This document shows positions 30,690 through 44,325 of a stretch of DNA of 64,000 bases, piece after piece; position 1 is the first letter of the stretch; the number at the start of each line of letters is the position of its first letter. The DNA is from Megalonaias nervosa (Eukaryota; Mollusca; Bivalvia; Unionida; Unionidae), in the NCBI GenBank assembly GCA_016617855.1, contig JAECUM010001772.1:62001-126000 (forward strand), written 5' to 3'. The notes under the pieces are model-generated. The model did not search any database. It worked only from the letters and a program-made list of their open reading frames with translations, and was not told where the DNA came from. Made by a program: the position numbers and the translations under genes.

Positions 30690-30960
30690 ACAGATTTATA
30701 TCCAGCTGTATCTGAGGCAGCTACCAAGTTACTTGCCCCTATTTCTACTGCAGACTGTGAGAGGGGGTTCAGTCACCAGAACCTGATCAAAACAAACTTG
30801 TGAAATTCTATGGGCATGTCTAATCTGAAAATTTAATGAGAATTTCAGTTGATGAGCCCAATGTTGAGAATTTTGGTTTCAGGAAGGCATTTAAGAAATG
30901 GTCTACAAAAAAACAAGAGGTGGATATTGATGAAGTGTCAGTGACATTGTTCATAAAGAC
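30690..30960 (+). pseudogene. hAT transposase C-terminal fragment (ZBED/ZNF862-like)
   Basis: Reads as APISTADCERGFSHQNLIKT, the conserved C-terminal dimerisation block of hAT transposases (normally 'VSTADCERGFS.QN.IKT.LRN'), followed after a TGA (at 30800) and a TAA by the tail FGFRKAFKKW. No ends or target duplication found; a relic. Confidence 0.7.
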
Positions 30961-33714
30961 TAAGCAGTATTTTGTATTATCAGTTATAAAGAAACATTCT
31001 TATTCATTCTTGCTTTTCATATGCTATACATTGAACTTCACGTGTATATAATGGTACAATTGTTGTATTTATTAATAATTATTCTTGTGCTTTGAAATGT
31101 AATAAAAACATGTAAAATCTGTTTTATTGTGATGTTTATATAGATTAAAAAATTGGGCTAATATATTATGCATATATTTAAGTCCCTGCATCATGGCATA
31201 AAATAGCTCCTGTGGCTGAACAGTGGCTCCAGATTTTTAAATTTGGCAAATTTCATGGCACAAAGAAAAATATTTTCAAGGGAGTCTCTGATAAACCTCG
31301 ACTCTCATTCCCTTTTGACTGCAATTTGACCTGTAACTCAGAATTTGCATTGCTGGTCACATGACTACACAACTCTTGCAACCGACATGACCATGATATC
31401 AGAAGTCCAGGTGTCACATGAACAGTAAACCCCATGAGTAATAGAGTAATAATAGAGAAGGTGGATGTAAGTGAAAGAGTGTCGATCTAGGTTTTCGTCC
31501 CTTCATGCTCAGACCAATCTGGCTACTGTGGCAGCAACAAGAAATGTGAAACTCAACCAAGACATCCCTGAGAATCACTAGGTCTTGCTTGTGGCTGACT
31601 ATTGCATTAGATTGAGATGTTTAAAGCTCCTGTTTGTGAGATGTCAAGCCAAGAGCTTCAACAATTGTTTGGTAATATGTTCCAAGTCCCTATTGGGCAT
31701 GGAAAGAAGTTGTAACAGTTTGTCGCACCTGACATCAATAGGAACTTTTTCATGTGATTAGCTCTAGTTTGGCAATATGCTAGGGTCAAATATTTGTCAA
31801 GGTTGCTCAAGTAACTGGCAAGTATTGGTGAATTGGACATATTTCTCTAAGGTCAGATTTACTGACAGACTGCATTTTTGTTTTTGATGCCATGCAGACA
31901 AATCTGATTCAGCAAATAATGGAGAGTATTAGTTTTCTTAAATTATCACAGTCACTCTTGGCAATAATTACATACAGAAACATTCATTCAGCTGATTGCG
32001 ATATTCCCTAAAAAGGATAACATCGTAAATAGGCCTATCCTATACCATTCAAATTCATCAGTGTTGATTTGAACATTGACAAGCGATGTAAGACATGGAA
32101 TTCAGTATGAACAAGTTACTCAAGTTACATCTACTTTTAAAATGGACATACACCAATGGGATTTGAGATTTTTTTTTCTCTGAACTGTAACAGACAAAAA
32201 AGTGGGTCAAAATTTTGGGGACAATGGACAGAAATCTGCAGGAAACCAGCAGGAAACCAGCAGGCTGGTGCTCTAGGTGTCACTTTTGTTTACTTAATAT
32301 CACCTAAACCACTTGAGATATCTTCAAAGAACTTGGCACACTTTGATCTCATGATTGGACACCATGTCCAGTAAAAACTGTAGTCCATAGAATGGTGTAA
32401 ATTAAAAGTTATCCTTATTTGTATTGCAAATTTTGCCAGTCAGTCCACTACCCTCTTGTCTGGTTAAGATTTCCAGAACCATATAAGATATCTTTATGAA
32501 ACATGGTATGCCTTTGCATCACAATAAAAGTTTATGTGATATAAGAGTTGGCTTTATCAGATTAGTACTTTTTGAGTACTTTTTGAGTTATCTCTCCATG
32601 TTTTGACAATTTTGTTTTTACACTTAATATTATGCAGGTTTGGGGGTATTCCGTTAGTACTTGCTTACTGTTGGATTTAGTTTAGATGATATATTGATAA
32701 CAAGGAGTTATTATTTAAAGTAAATGATAACTTTGTTCTGTGTTTTAAATTTGACAAACACATATTCCTTTAGCTGTTGAACTCTGATACACTACCAGTA
32801 TACTCATTATCAACAGCTATTCAGACCTTTCACTTGTTCCATCCATCAGTATCAATGAAACGACAGGGTGGAATATACAGTTTGTTTTATGCTAACATAT
32901 TTAAAAAGTTACCTGCATTTACGTCAGTATAGTTACTGTTGGATGGTTCTCAACAGCACTTTCAGCACTTTATTTGACCATATTATGCCAAGGAAATAGG
33001 AGCCTTGGTTAACGAGACACTGAAACAGCCAACCCAGCCTAGGCATCAAACATGGTACTCTTGGATTATGAGTCTGACACACTAACAAGTGAGCTACCAC
33101 AGCTCACTGATCAGTATGGACTGAACTTGTTTATTTTATCTTTAAAATAGTAACACATCATTGTACTTAATCTTTATGGTATATACAGTAGATGGGTCAA
33201 TCATGACCATATCCAATCGGGAGTATTGACTCTGCTTATTGAATAATGTGGATTACTTGCTTCTTGGTTTCTGACTACGGCATTTGTAATGATAAAAGTG
33301 TTGCTGTGTGTAGTTAGTGACAGCTGGAGTAAATTGGCTATTTCATGCATGAGGGCATAAGTACACTCAGTATCATGGTCACAAACAGGGCTCTACCAGG
33401 CAAGTTCCTGGATAACCTTTTGTATTTAAATCATTGGCAGGTGTGTTTAACTTTCATGATGCCATAACACATTGTATATGACACTCAGTGTAGTTGGGTG
33501 CAAACTAGTAGCATGTACAGTTATGCGTGAACGGAAAATGGTCAGTAGACTTTGTTGAACTGGTGTTTCAGAGTTTTGGTTTGGTGTTTTTAAAATTTTA
33601 AATCTAGTTGTTTCAGAATTAACAGGCTTTATTTGATCCAACTTTGACCCCCACCCCTCCTTTTGAAACTTAAATTTACCTTTTAAAGGATGGAAAATAA
33701 CCCACAAATACTTG
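30961..33714. other. intronic DNA, no gene seen
   Basis: Only short shadow frames. Nothing recognised on either strand apart from AT-rich simple stretches. Confidence 0.5.
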
Positions 33715-34050
33715 TGTTACTAGTAACAGTAATTTCCAAAAACTCATGTCTAATAACAGTAATTTACAAACACTCATATGTCTAGTAACAGTAATTTACA
33801 AACACTCATGTGTAGTAACAGTAATTTACAAACACTCCTATGACTTGTAACTAATTTACAAACACTCATATGTCTAGTAACAGTGATTTACAAACACTCT
33901 CATGTCTAGTAACAGTAATTTACAAACACTCATATGACTTGTAACTAATTTACAAACACTTGTATGTCTAGTAACAGTAATTTACAAACACTCATATGAC
34001 TTGTAACTAATTTACAAACACTCATATGACTTGTAATTAATTTAACAAAC
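33715..34050. repeat. minisatellite, ~30-35-bp unit, left part
   Basis: Units of the kind AGTAACAGTAATTTACAAAC plus ACTCATATGTCT, alternating with TGACTTGTAACTAATTTAC. The same array resumes at about 34650 after the LINE fragment. Confidence 0.9.
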
Positions 34051-34640
34051 ACTGTTCAACTGTATGAGGAAACTGTGCCAAATCTCAGCTTGACAGGCTT
34101 TATAAACTTCAGGAATGGGCAGCACACATTATTTTAGATGCAGCTATTGATCATCTATCAAAAGCATTGTTTACAGAACTAAATTAGTTCACAGTATGTG
34201 AAAAGATAGATTTTCACAAGGCAGTTCTTTTATATAAATGTCTACATGGAACTGCACCAGAGTATCTTAAGGATTGAAACAGGCCTTTTTCAACACAATA
34301 CCAGTTGAGATCAATATCACATGGAAACCTTCAAGCACCAAAACCAAGAACAGAGCAATTTAGAAAGAGATTCCAATACTCTAGTACAGTTCTGTGGAAC
34401 AAGCTTGCACTATATGTAAAATCTGCTGAAAATATTACATTATTTAACAGTAGATATCATAAGTATGAATGTGTTTCTAATAGATAATGGAATTTAGTAA
34501 TTTAATACTAAACACATTAAAATGAACACTAATTACTGTTATCTTTCATATAATGCATATTATTATAATATACTCTTTTTAAAAGGGCCTCAAGGGAGAA
34601 TAATCCACGACTAAATGAGTCACCCTCTGTAAACAAAGTA
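34051..34640 (+). mobile_element. LINE 3' fragment (CR1/Jockey/RTE-like RT C-terminus) inside the minisatellite
   Basis: Reads as LDRLYKLQEWAAHIILDA, then AVLLYKCLHGTAPEYLKD, then SSTVLWNKLALYVKSAENI, the C-terminal region shared by many non-LTR reverse transcriptases ('LQ..AARII...', 'YK.L.G.AP.YL', 'S...WN.LP'). Two in-frame stops. The array sequence on either side is the same minisatellite, so the fragment either inserted into it or the array expanded on both sides. Confidence 0.75.
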
Positions 34641-34649
34641 TAAGTATTA

Positions 34650-35130
34650 TTCATATGACATGTAACAGTAATTTATGTACACTCATATGACTTGTAACTA
34701 ATTTACAAACACTCATGTGTCTAGTAACAGTAATTTACATACACTCATGACTAGTAACAGTAATTTACATACACTCATATGACGTAACAGTAATTTACAA
34801 ACACTCATATGACTTGTAACTAATATACAAACACTCATATGACTTGTAACTAATTTACAAACACTCATATGTCTAGTAACAGTAATTTACATACACTTAT
34901 GTGACTAGTAACAGTAATTTACAAACACTCGATCATATGACTTGTAACTAATTTACAAACACTCATGTGACTAGTAACAGTAATTTACTCTCGTGTGACT
35001 AGTAACAGTAATTTACATACACTCATGTGACTAGTAACAGTAATTTACAAACACTTGTATGACTTGTAACTGTTTTACAAACACTCATATGACTAGTACC
35101 AGTAATTTACAAACACTCATACAGTGTGTC
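34650..35130. repeat. minisatellite, right part
   Basis: Same unit family as 33715-34050, with CTAGTAACAGTAATTTACA and CATATGACTTGTAACTAATT variants alternating. Confidence 0.9.
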
Positions 35131-35689
35131 ACTAGTAATCATAACTTATTTCCATATTAGCAGTACATGTAATAGCAGACTTGAAATAACAAAAAACATA
35201 CCTTGTTAGGCAGAGATTAAACTCGATTGGGGGTGGGCAGAAAGTGATATAAAAGTTAACAGTAGCTTTCTTATAAATATTGTGATGGCAAAGCTATACA
35301 AACATTATCATAAATTTTGTACCTCCCTGACTCAATGATTCAGACTAAAATTTAAACAAAAATGTGAGAAAACCTGAGTGTATATCTTCCAAACGCATAA
35401 ATCCAGAATTTTCTTATTCCTTGTATATACTTTTAGAACAAAGTATATCATAAGCAAGAAAATATTGTTGGAAGGTTATTCAAGGAGTAACACTTGTGTA
35501 ATGACTGTAAGGTCTTGGGACACTACAAGTCTTTGGACATCTAAATTAAGTAATTTTTATGACCTATTAATGTTGGGGCACAAAATTATAACAATTATTT
35601 CATGTACTATAAGCCTTGGGACACCAAGATTTTTTTTCTTCTACCTATCAATCAATGTATTTTCTCAAGCGTAAAGACGTATAAAGAAA

Positions 35690-38600
35690 TAAAATGACCA
35701 TGACTGTTCTTACATTGAACTGTTTTAAATTTATATAATTTGTTTGAAACATCAATAAATATATTTAATTTCTTCTTTAAATACGTTATTGAATCATAAT
35801 AACTTAGGAGAACCACTACTACATCACAAATACAGCCCTCCCAGGTACTACTTTTAGCTAAAGGGAGCAAAAAGTTGTCAGCCAACCTATGTGGTGATTG
35901 GGCAGAGGGATCTCCCCTTAACTATAAGACTTTGCAGCAAAGACTAAAAACCCTTCAGCTATTTCTTTCGCGTGTGCCAAAAAGTATGCTCTCATCATGA
36001 GAGATCTTGCAAAAGCCAGAATATACATGGAGGATAGCTTTGGGCTACAGTATTTACGTGTTTGCATGTCTTTATGCCCTTAAGAAACTCCTTATATAAG
36101 TATAATTCCATCATTGCTTATACATACAGGTGAGTTTTGTTTACCACAGCATCCTTAGCCTTAGAATGCCGTGCTTCAATGATTCTACCTATACATGCTG
36201 TCTTTGACCTTCCCTACACAGGTAGCATTGTAATTGAGATCGTCTTCTATCACTTTTTTCCAGGTAACCATCATTTGGTATAGCTTGCGCTCACACTGTA
36301 TTCAAACATCACATGTTCAGGCCCACAGGTTTATACTTCTCCTCCTTACAGGTGCTATTGTCATTATATTTTACCTGTATGCTTTATTGCTTTATTAGAC
36401 TGTCCTCAATTTCTGGGTCAGCTTTTTAAGATTTTGCTCTGAATGGACACTGTGTTCTAGAGGACATTTGCTGGGCTACAGTTGTATATGTTTTGCTCTT
36501 TGTCTTACAGATTTTGCTCTTTGTCTTACAGATTAAAACTATGGGCAAAGCATAAAAACATACAGCTCAGGATGAAGACATCACCAGTCTTCATGCTGAC
36601 CTTTCCTCAGTGAGAATTTCTGGTGGACAAGGTAGATAAATCAACTTAGCCTTCAGCTTTAAAGCACTTGACATTGACATGCTCTGAAACAGCTTCAGCT
36701 CTTAAGTGACCACCACAGGACTCAGCATTTTTGGCAACTCCCTCTACTTTGCCTCCTCAGGGTTCGACTTGATTCCTATTGCAGAACAGTGAGGGACAGA
36801 GCTAAAAACAGCCAAGTTTCCCCTCACTCAGCAGACATACGGACAGGTTACAGTAATCAGACATCCCATAACCCATTCCAAACTGATGATCCTGATGATA
36901 TCCTCCCCACACGGATGGCCTATTTCCATTGCAACCGGCATAGGCCATATACCGGTGATCATGAAGAGCCAAAACATAATATTATGGGCTCAATCACTAA
37001 CAGCCCAGCTTCCAGTACATTGAACCTTGCTTTTTGCAGACATGTGCAGGGACCAGTCTAACACTCATACCACCTTGAGACACTCATTCGGCATGATGCT
37101 ACAAATAGTTCCTCACACCCAACAGTTGTTGCTTTGCAGTTTTTTAACACTCTGCCATGAGAGAGAATCTTTACTAAGCGACTGTCTCAAAATCACTTTT
37201 TCTAATTCAGGGCTTTCTACGAGCTTTGCGAGTAACAGACCTCATCACTCTTCACAAGCTAAGTCTCAAGCATTACAGGGGACCTTAGCCTCACCTCATG
37301 CAGCCAAGATGATGTTTTTTGTTCTCCAGTGGTGTCATCTATTCTACCCTATCCAATGGCATGGGTAGATTCATCGTTATGAGTCTCCATTGAAGATGTT
37401 TTTTACCTTTGACCTCCGAAGTTATGTCCTCCTCCCACTCCATCAATAACCTAACCTGGACCAGAGCTCCAGTATCTGTTGATCTTACAATGGAATGGAT
37501 GAGTCTGACTTAAATTACTCTGCAATCTGGGAGAATTACAGACATTCAGACCTACCTACATCATCAGTTTGTCGGCAGTTCTACCTTTGCCACACACCAG
37601 TCTTTCATTTGGAAACACCAACAATTGACAGTGATATCACCGCTTTGGGGATGACAAAGCCATACTCCATACATTTTGATCAGATGGCTTTTGATGACAC
37701 TTGGCAGTTAGTGTACAATATCGTTGCCTTTTGTCTCTTCAAACTGGCAGAACATAGCTTATCTTCTGCCACTCTAGATATCTCAGGGCATGCTTGGGAG
37801 TTGGTCTCAAGAATGGCCCAAGTACTCAATAAAGCTACTCAACACACTTTGGCCAATGCTGTAACCACATCTACAAATTTACATTTAGCAGAACACAACT
37901 CAGTGCTCTCGGCATGTGCTTTCCTGATGGACTGCCATGAGGCCATGCTAAAAGCACAACCTTCTTCTTAATGGCCAGATTGAAGAAGTCTGCAAATAAC
38001 CCACCCAGTTTCCCTTCCTCCCAAAACCACAGCATCAATAGTACAGGAAATCAACAAAAGGACACAAGGGCCGCTCAAAGGACACAAACCTCTGAAAACC
38101 ATCCTATTGAAGCTCCAGCCAGCAAAAGCCACAGTTCTTGCATACCAACGTGGATATAGCAGCGAGAGGGTCCTATCGTTCATTTCAGACTTTTCTTGGT
38201 CCCAATGGCAATCAGCACTCTGCGTCTCGTCATCGATCTAAGTGCCCTCAATCAATTCATTCACTCCCCTTGTTTTCAATGGAAACACAACAGTGCATTT
38301 TAAATGCTATCCTTGAGGGAGTCTTTGCCATCAGTGTGGACATAAACGGCTCATACCTTCATGTTCCTATTGCCAAAAGCTTCCATGACATTCCTGTGAT
38401 TGACCTACAGCATTATACACCAATTCAGGGCACTCCCATTGGGGCTCAACATCAGCCCCTCGGTCTACACTCATCTGAAGAACTGAGTAATGGCGCATGT
38501 CTGGGTTATTTCTGTGGTGGCAACATCAAGTTACCTGGGCGACATCCTGCAGAAACATCAGTAAGTTAGATATAACAAGATATGATTGCCCTTGTTACTA

Positions 38601-39655
38601 ATCTGGACTTCTTGTCAACCAGGAAAAATCTGACCTAGTACCATCTCAACAATTTGTTCACCTAGGTATGGAGTTCAATACACAGGCCACATATTTCATC
38701 TCCCTCTGGATTGGGCAATGAAATCTGAACCAAAATACCACCTTAATTTCAAAGAATTCTATCCACAGGGGAATTCCTTTGCCTACTAGTCTTGCTCAAC
38801 GTGTCAGTGGACTTCATGGTCCTAGGTCGCCTTCCTATGTACACATTGCAGATGATTCTTCTGCTCAAATGGAGGCCTAAAGTTTACCCACTGGACCATC
38901 CTTTCACCATCTGCACACAGTTGAGGAACCATCTGCAGCATTGGGGTAACCTAACTTGGCTCATGGCTGTTCTACAAGTACAAAATGACCAAGATTACAT
39001 TCTGTACCAATGCAAGTAAGGAAGGCTGGGGAGCCTGTCTACTACCATCCTTTTGCAAAGCCAATGGTGCACGCTTTCCCCAGGAATGGCATCGTCATAT
39101 AAGTAAATTCTGGAGATGATTTGCGGGTGAACATTTTTTCCCTATTTGAAACTGCACCCCGACAGATTGAGTCTCCTCCAGTCAGGTTACCTAGAAGCTG
39201 TCTCACATACCTTATGGAACTGGAGATGGTATCTGTGGGATAAGGGGATGTACCTCCCTCCACCTCTTACCTCTTCTCCGAAGGTATCATGATTGGGTAA
39301 TGTATTTAAAGAAGAAATCAATTTTTCATAGTAAAATATTTTCTTTGAGAAGACTTATCCAATCATAATACATAAATACCCTCCCTGCTTTCCTGCAGTT
39401 ACATACATAGAGAGCATGCCTTCTGCTCCAGTAGTAACTGAAGTGTTCTTAGACTTTGCCACCAAGTCTTATATCTAAGCAGAGATCACTCTGCCCAACC
39501 ACCACATAGGTTGGCAGACAACTTTTAGTTCCCTTCAGCTAAAAGTAGTATGGGGGGGGGGCTGTATTTGTGAGGTAGCAATGGTTACCCCCAGGTATTA
39601 TGATTGGGTAAGTATTCTTGAAGAAACATATTTCACTAGGAAAAATTTGTTTTCA
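35690..39655 (+). mobile_element. DIRS-type tyrosine-recombinase retroelement, internally deleted
   Basis: Bounded by inverted repeats (about 35740-35935 versus 39440-39650): CAAATACAGCCCTCCC, then TACTACTTTTAGCTAAAGGG and CCAACCTATGTGGTGATTGG on the left appear reverse-complemented on the right with a G-run variant. Internal RT motifs on the + strand: RLVIDLSALNQF, FAISVDINGSYLHVPI, FRALPLGLNISPSVYT, YLGDIL (for YLDD), and RNase H-like NASKEGWGAC. Inverted termini plus this RT style fit DIRS1-like elements. No tyrosine recombinase or methyltransferase was seen, and at about 4 kb the unit is short, so part is missing. Many stops; inactive. Confidence 0.75.
37490..39265 (+). pseudogene. DIRS-type gag-like/RT/RNase H remnants
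   Basis: A frame at 37495-37971 has the look of a DIRS ORF1/gag-like protein but no motif I can name. From about 38200 the RT blocks appear in changing frames to about 38720, then the RNase H start at about 39005-39050 (CTNASKEGWGACL). Frame changes and stops occur every 50-150 bp. Confidence 0.6.
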
Positions 39656-42529
39656 TCTGTTTCCTTATTATTTGTACCCAGTTCAAATATGTAATTTGAT
39701 TGATGGCAAGAGTTAAGCATTAATGGATTGCTGTAAGCATTTACAAAAGTAACCTATCCCTTTCATCTTCATTTTATTATTGTTGTTTAAGCAATATCAC
39801 ATTAGAATATTGTATCAGTGCACCAGTAATTACATTTTTATTTTGCCTTAAAAATGTAAATACCTAACTCGTTACGAATGTGCTTCCACTATGACATGAA
39901 CGAAGAACAATAGTATTTGGTTCAGCACAAACACTTATTGAGCATGTTTACATCATAGCGTCACCTCATGTACATTGAAGACTTTGACTTGCACTGAATG
40001 AAGTAAATCCCTTGGATTCAAATTATAGGCACCATTGCATGAAATATAAATAATACCTCCAAAATGCAATACAGAAGTTTCAGAAAATAATTTTAATACC
40101 CCAAAAACAATGTAAGCAACCATAAATAAACATATGCCTACTTGGCTATGGTAATCATGCTGCTCAATCAAGCAAGTGTTCATACCTTAATTGATTGATA
40201 ATGATAGTGGTTGATCAGTCTAATATGAATTTTGGGGGCAAAATAATTTTGTATCGCTATTATCAATGGCATCTTATCCTGTTCAACCCACTTTAGATTT
40301 TACAACAGTTAATTGGTATGGATTGCTGCCAGACAAAGATCCCTCTTTTCCCAAAGCCAGTTTCATGGTTGAAACAGTTCCCTGGACTCCTGTTAGAAAC
40401 AAAAGACAAATCTGCCATTTATAAACAAAACGAAATGTCGAAACAACTAGCTGGGCAAATTCAAAGATGATGTGAATATATTGTTGAAAGTTACAAATTT
40501 GTGTCATGGTAAGTCGAAACATAAAACTAAAATGTATCGATGATGATCAGTTATGTGAATATACCATAAGCTGATTATGAGCTTTGTAAAATTAAAAATG
40601 TGTGTCTTTTCATGTGATTTACATCACTTTGTTGGATTGTTTATCTCTCTGTAAAATGGTAACTCTTGAGCACATGAGTCAAAATAGATAAAATAGCGAT
40701 GGATGTCTAGTTTAAATGTGATTTGGAAGAATGAGATTTGGTAAAAATGATGAATAAAGCAAAATCTACATCTAGTATTTTGGGGAATAAACAAAGATAT
40801 AAGTTACACTATGTATGATTTGCACTGTGTAAATAGTGTTCAGTGCAGTATATATAGTACAGGTTACCCGGTAACTCTAAGTGCCCTGTGAATTAATTAC
40901 TGAAGCTTTTATTAACCATTATTTTATTTCATGTTGGAAACATAAGAAAATATGCACATGCAAAATAATAACAAAAACCAATCATAGTACTGTAGTTCAT
41001 AACAGTTTGTTGATGTGGTAATGAATAAGAGCTGTCTCTGCTGTTTGCAGCACAGCAATCTTGCTAATTTTGTCTTGACTTTTTTTATGTCTATAAGTGT
41101 TGGTACAAGGAAAATGCTGTAATTTTTTAATTCATATAAATCTTTGGCAAATTTTTCTTTATCGTGTCCCAAGACTTACAGTCATTATGGTACATACTCT
41201 CTAAAGGCTTTTCCAGGAATAACACACATGTATACACTCTCTAAAGGCCCTTCTTGGAGTAACACTCAGGTACATTCTGGCACTGTTTACAATTGACTGA
41301 TATACCATGTAGTAATATGCATCAGTTTCTGAACTAAACAAGGAATAAATAATTTTGTTATGAATTTTGAACTAGATTGCATATGTGAGGCTTTTGGTTG
41401 TTTTTGTCAGATTAAAATTAAAATGGGAAAGAAACACAAAAATTGCAGAATATTTTTATATATTACTCTGCTCTTCTTTCAAGGTTTGCTATGGTTGTCA
41501 TTTAAATGCATTCCATTTGGTGGTTTTGGGTAAGTAATAAGTCAGTAGCCCACATGGGAGAGACGGACAGAGTAAAACTTCTATAAAGTGGACACTAATG
41601 GGACCAAACATTTCTAGTTGAGCATTAGTTTAGGAGTAAATGCAAATTGGAATTAAATCAATCATTTTTGTATGAACATTACTATCGGCTCATACTTCTT
41701 AAAAAATATTTGCATTGTTGCAGAGGATGCATCAGCACAGAAATTGCACCTGAATGTAAAATAATCATCCTGGGTGGTACAAAGATCAAGTTTTACATCA
41801 TGCCATGTTTAAAGTGGGATACAAGACTTAGGCCAGTTGCAATTTGGCATACTGTGGTTACATTCTTCATAATTCTAATCCTCCACAGTTTTGCATTGAA
41901 CAACTTCAAATGAATAATGCAAATATTTTTTTTAAGTTCTTCATTTGTTTTGCCAACAAGAGCTTTTGGAATTAATTTGTAAAAAAAATAAAGCTTATAT
42001 TTATTTCCATTGTTTATCTAGAATTTGACCCAATTATTGCAAAGGTTATCGATCTTTACCTTGCCAGATTAAGTTTTTGAGAAGGAATAAGATGTCAAGG
42101 AGCCAAATAACTATAAACGACATGTATATGTATCATGTACTAATGAAAAAGTCGCTTCTGTCATGCATTCATTATTCTGAGTTGAGTTGCTTTAACTAGA
42201 TACTGTATGAGGGTGTTTCATTGTTATTGATGGATGAGGTACATGTTTTATTTTTATTGTTGGGTGGGGTACATTTTTCATTGTTATTGTTGGGTGAAGT
42301 ACATTTTTTCATTGTTATTGTTGGTGATGCAAACTTGTGGGCATGGGATGTAACTTTTATTAGTGCTTGCATCTGGGAAATATTTATGAAAAGTCTAGCA
42401 TGTCCTCAGATTAGTGAAGAGCATATTGCTTATGTTAAAAGACCTTAAATAAACTCTGATTAAATATTTTCTCATTATCTACCTACAATATCTAATTTGT
42501 AATTGAATGTAATAATTGGTTTACTATAG
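39656..42529. other. intron 2, no gene seen
   Basis: AT-rich DNA between the DIRS element and exon 3 of the MBLAC1-like gene. Three short repeats of TTGTTGGGTG(G/A)GGTACAT lie near 42220-42310. No coding exon recognised. Confidence 0.5.
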
Positions 42530-42644
42530 GGCATTCCATATGAAATAGACGAATTTGTAGAAGTGATGCCAACACCGGGTCATACAGGTTCAGATGTCTC
42601 TGTTATAGTTAAAAAAACATCTAAAGGAACAGTTGCAATTACAG
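42530..42644 (+). CDS. MBLAC1-like gene, exon 3
   Basis: 115 bp between TTTACTATAG and GTGAGT. It encodes GIPYEIDEFVEVMPTPGHTG then SDVSVIVKKTSKGTVAITG. TPGHTGSD carries the third zinc-ligand His of the fold. Phase 0 in and phase 1 out, so it joins exon 2a or 2b upstream and exon 4 downstream. Intron 2 is about 13 kb and contains the minisatellite, LINE and DIRS relics. Confidence 0.85.
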
Positions 42645-42914
42645 GTGAGTGTTAATGTTTTATTTCCAAACTTATTTTGTTTCAAAAAGGGATATGAAAC
42701 AAGTTATTCTACTATTCACTCTTTGTTCCGACAAGAGATTCCCTTCAGCTACTAAAAATTAAATACTGCATGCTTTGAAGGATATATGAAGAGATAAATT
42801 AGCCATGGCAAATTACGTGCTTTGTTCCAGATCAGTCTGTTGGCCATGTTTGTGAAATGCAATTCAACATTGTATGATGGTAGGCCTACATATACCAGTA
42901 AAACAAATAAATTA

Positions 42915-43285
42915 AATTCACACACAAACTTAATGTTACTGTCATTGACTCAAAGATCTAGACACAAATTTAATGTTACTATCATTGACTCAAAGATCTA
43001 GACACAAATTTAATGTTACTGTCATTGACTCAAAGATCCAGACACAAATTTAATGTTACCGTCATTGACTCAAAGATCTAGACACAAATTTAATGTTACT
43101 GTCATTGACTCAAAGATCTTGACACAAATTTAATGTTACTGTCATTGACTCAAAGATCTAGACACAAATTTAATGTTACTGTCATTGACTCAAAGATCTT
43201 GACACAAATTTAATGTTACTGTCATTGACTCAAAGATCTAGACACAAATTTAATGTTACTGTCATTCATTCAAAGATCCAGACAC
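42915..43285. repeat. 40-bp minisatellite, about 9 copies
   Basis: Unit GACACAAATTTAATGTTACT plus GTCATTGACTCAAAGATCTA, nearly perfect through nine copies in intron 3. The low divergence suggests recent expansion or ongoing homogenisation. Confidence 0.95.
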
Positions 43286-44033
43286 TAAGAATCATTACTT
43301 TTCTCCCTGTCCAAAAACATCATAGGTTAATTAAAATGATCAGTTTTCCCAAATGTTTTGTTAGGATAATTCATTATTGTCACAACTGTGTATGGATGCA
43401 TTGGTAGGTACAATGTCTAGGTAGGCAAACAAGGCTGCATTATATCCTTGGTAGCCAATAAAGAACACTTGCATGATAATGTTTCAGTGTTCTTTAAGAA
43501 ATAAAGAATTATGGTTGCATTTTGGGTGAGTTCTTTTTCATTTTGTTTGTAAAACTATGATAATTTGTTCATTGTGTACTGTTCATTGTGTACATGTACT
43601 GCCATTGGTAACAAGTCTTACTAGAAACTTATTAGATATACATATTATTCATAATGTAAAGATTGTCATTTCAGACCATCACTGATATAACATACATCTA
43701 TGCATATTATCTTACATCTGAAATATTATTCATCATGTACTGCAGAAGAGCGGTTTTGATCTTGGTGACATGTATTTTGACTAAAGACCCGTTAGGTGGT
43801 AGTTGTGTTTCAGGGAGCACAAGCTGCAGCTCTTCATGCACAAACACATTCTTAGACCCTGCATCATCAGTGCTAAGCAGAGAACATAGTATGGACAGGC
43901 CAGTTTTAGCAACCACAAACTCAAGCCCATACACCTGAAAGTTTATGGACCTCACAGGGTCAGTGATACATTGTTGTCTGCATTCCACGTGCCAATTTGA
44001 GTATGTCTTGTGGCGGGAGATATGATTGTCGTC

Positions 44034-44325
44034 GTCATGTGAAATGGAAAAAGAATTACATCAGGTTGAGAGATAGCAACAAGCCATTGAGTTGCATAGG
44101 GTTTGGAACTAAAGTTTGTGCAGCTGTGGTAAATAAAGTCTACGCGTACTTTACAAACTTTTCAGTTGAACATAATGTCTACCATCGCTGCGTCTAACTT
44201 TTTCTTATGTTTTCCAGCTTTACAATAGCAGTTACTGATATTTTGTTACACCTTACTGAAAACTGGTCAATCTTATGGAGAAAAATCAACTGCCTTACTG
44301 AGACGGACTCGTCAGGGTTGGCAGG
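44034..44325. repeat. dispersed repeat R1, copy 2
   Basis: Partner of 26161-26490; see that entry. The similarity ends abruptly at GGCAGGTCTG in both copies. Confidence 0.75.

Noticed and set aside
39042..39263. 73-codon - strand frame
   Set aside because: Antisense of the DIRS RNase H/terminal region, which has better motif support on the + strand.
42915..43285. CRISPR array
   Set aside because: Repeat and 'spacer' are equally conserved in every copy and the sequence is animal intronic DNA; it is a minisatellite. The same applies to 28820-29035, 33715-35130 and 60985-62260.
43707..43988. 91-93-codon frames on both strands as a host gene
   Set aside because: No start context, splice sites or family match; treated as part of the unassigned decayed region.
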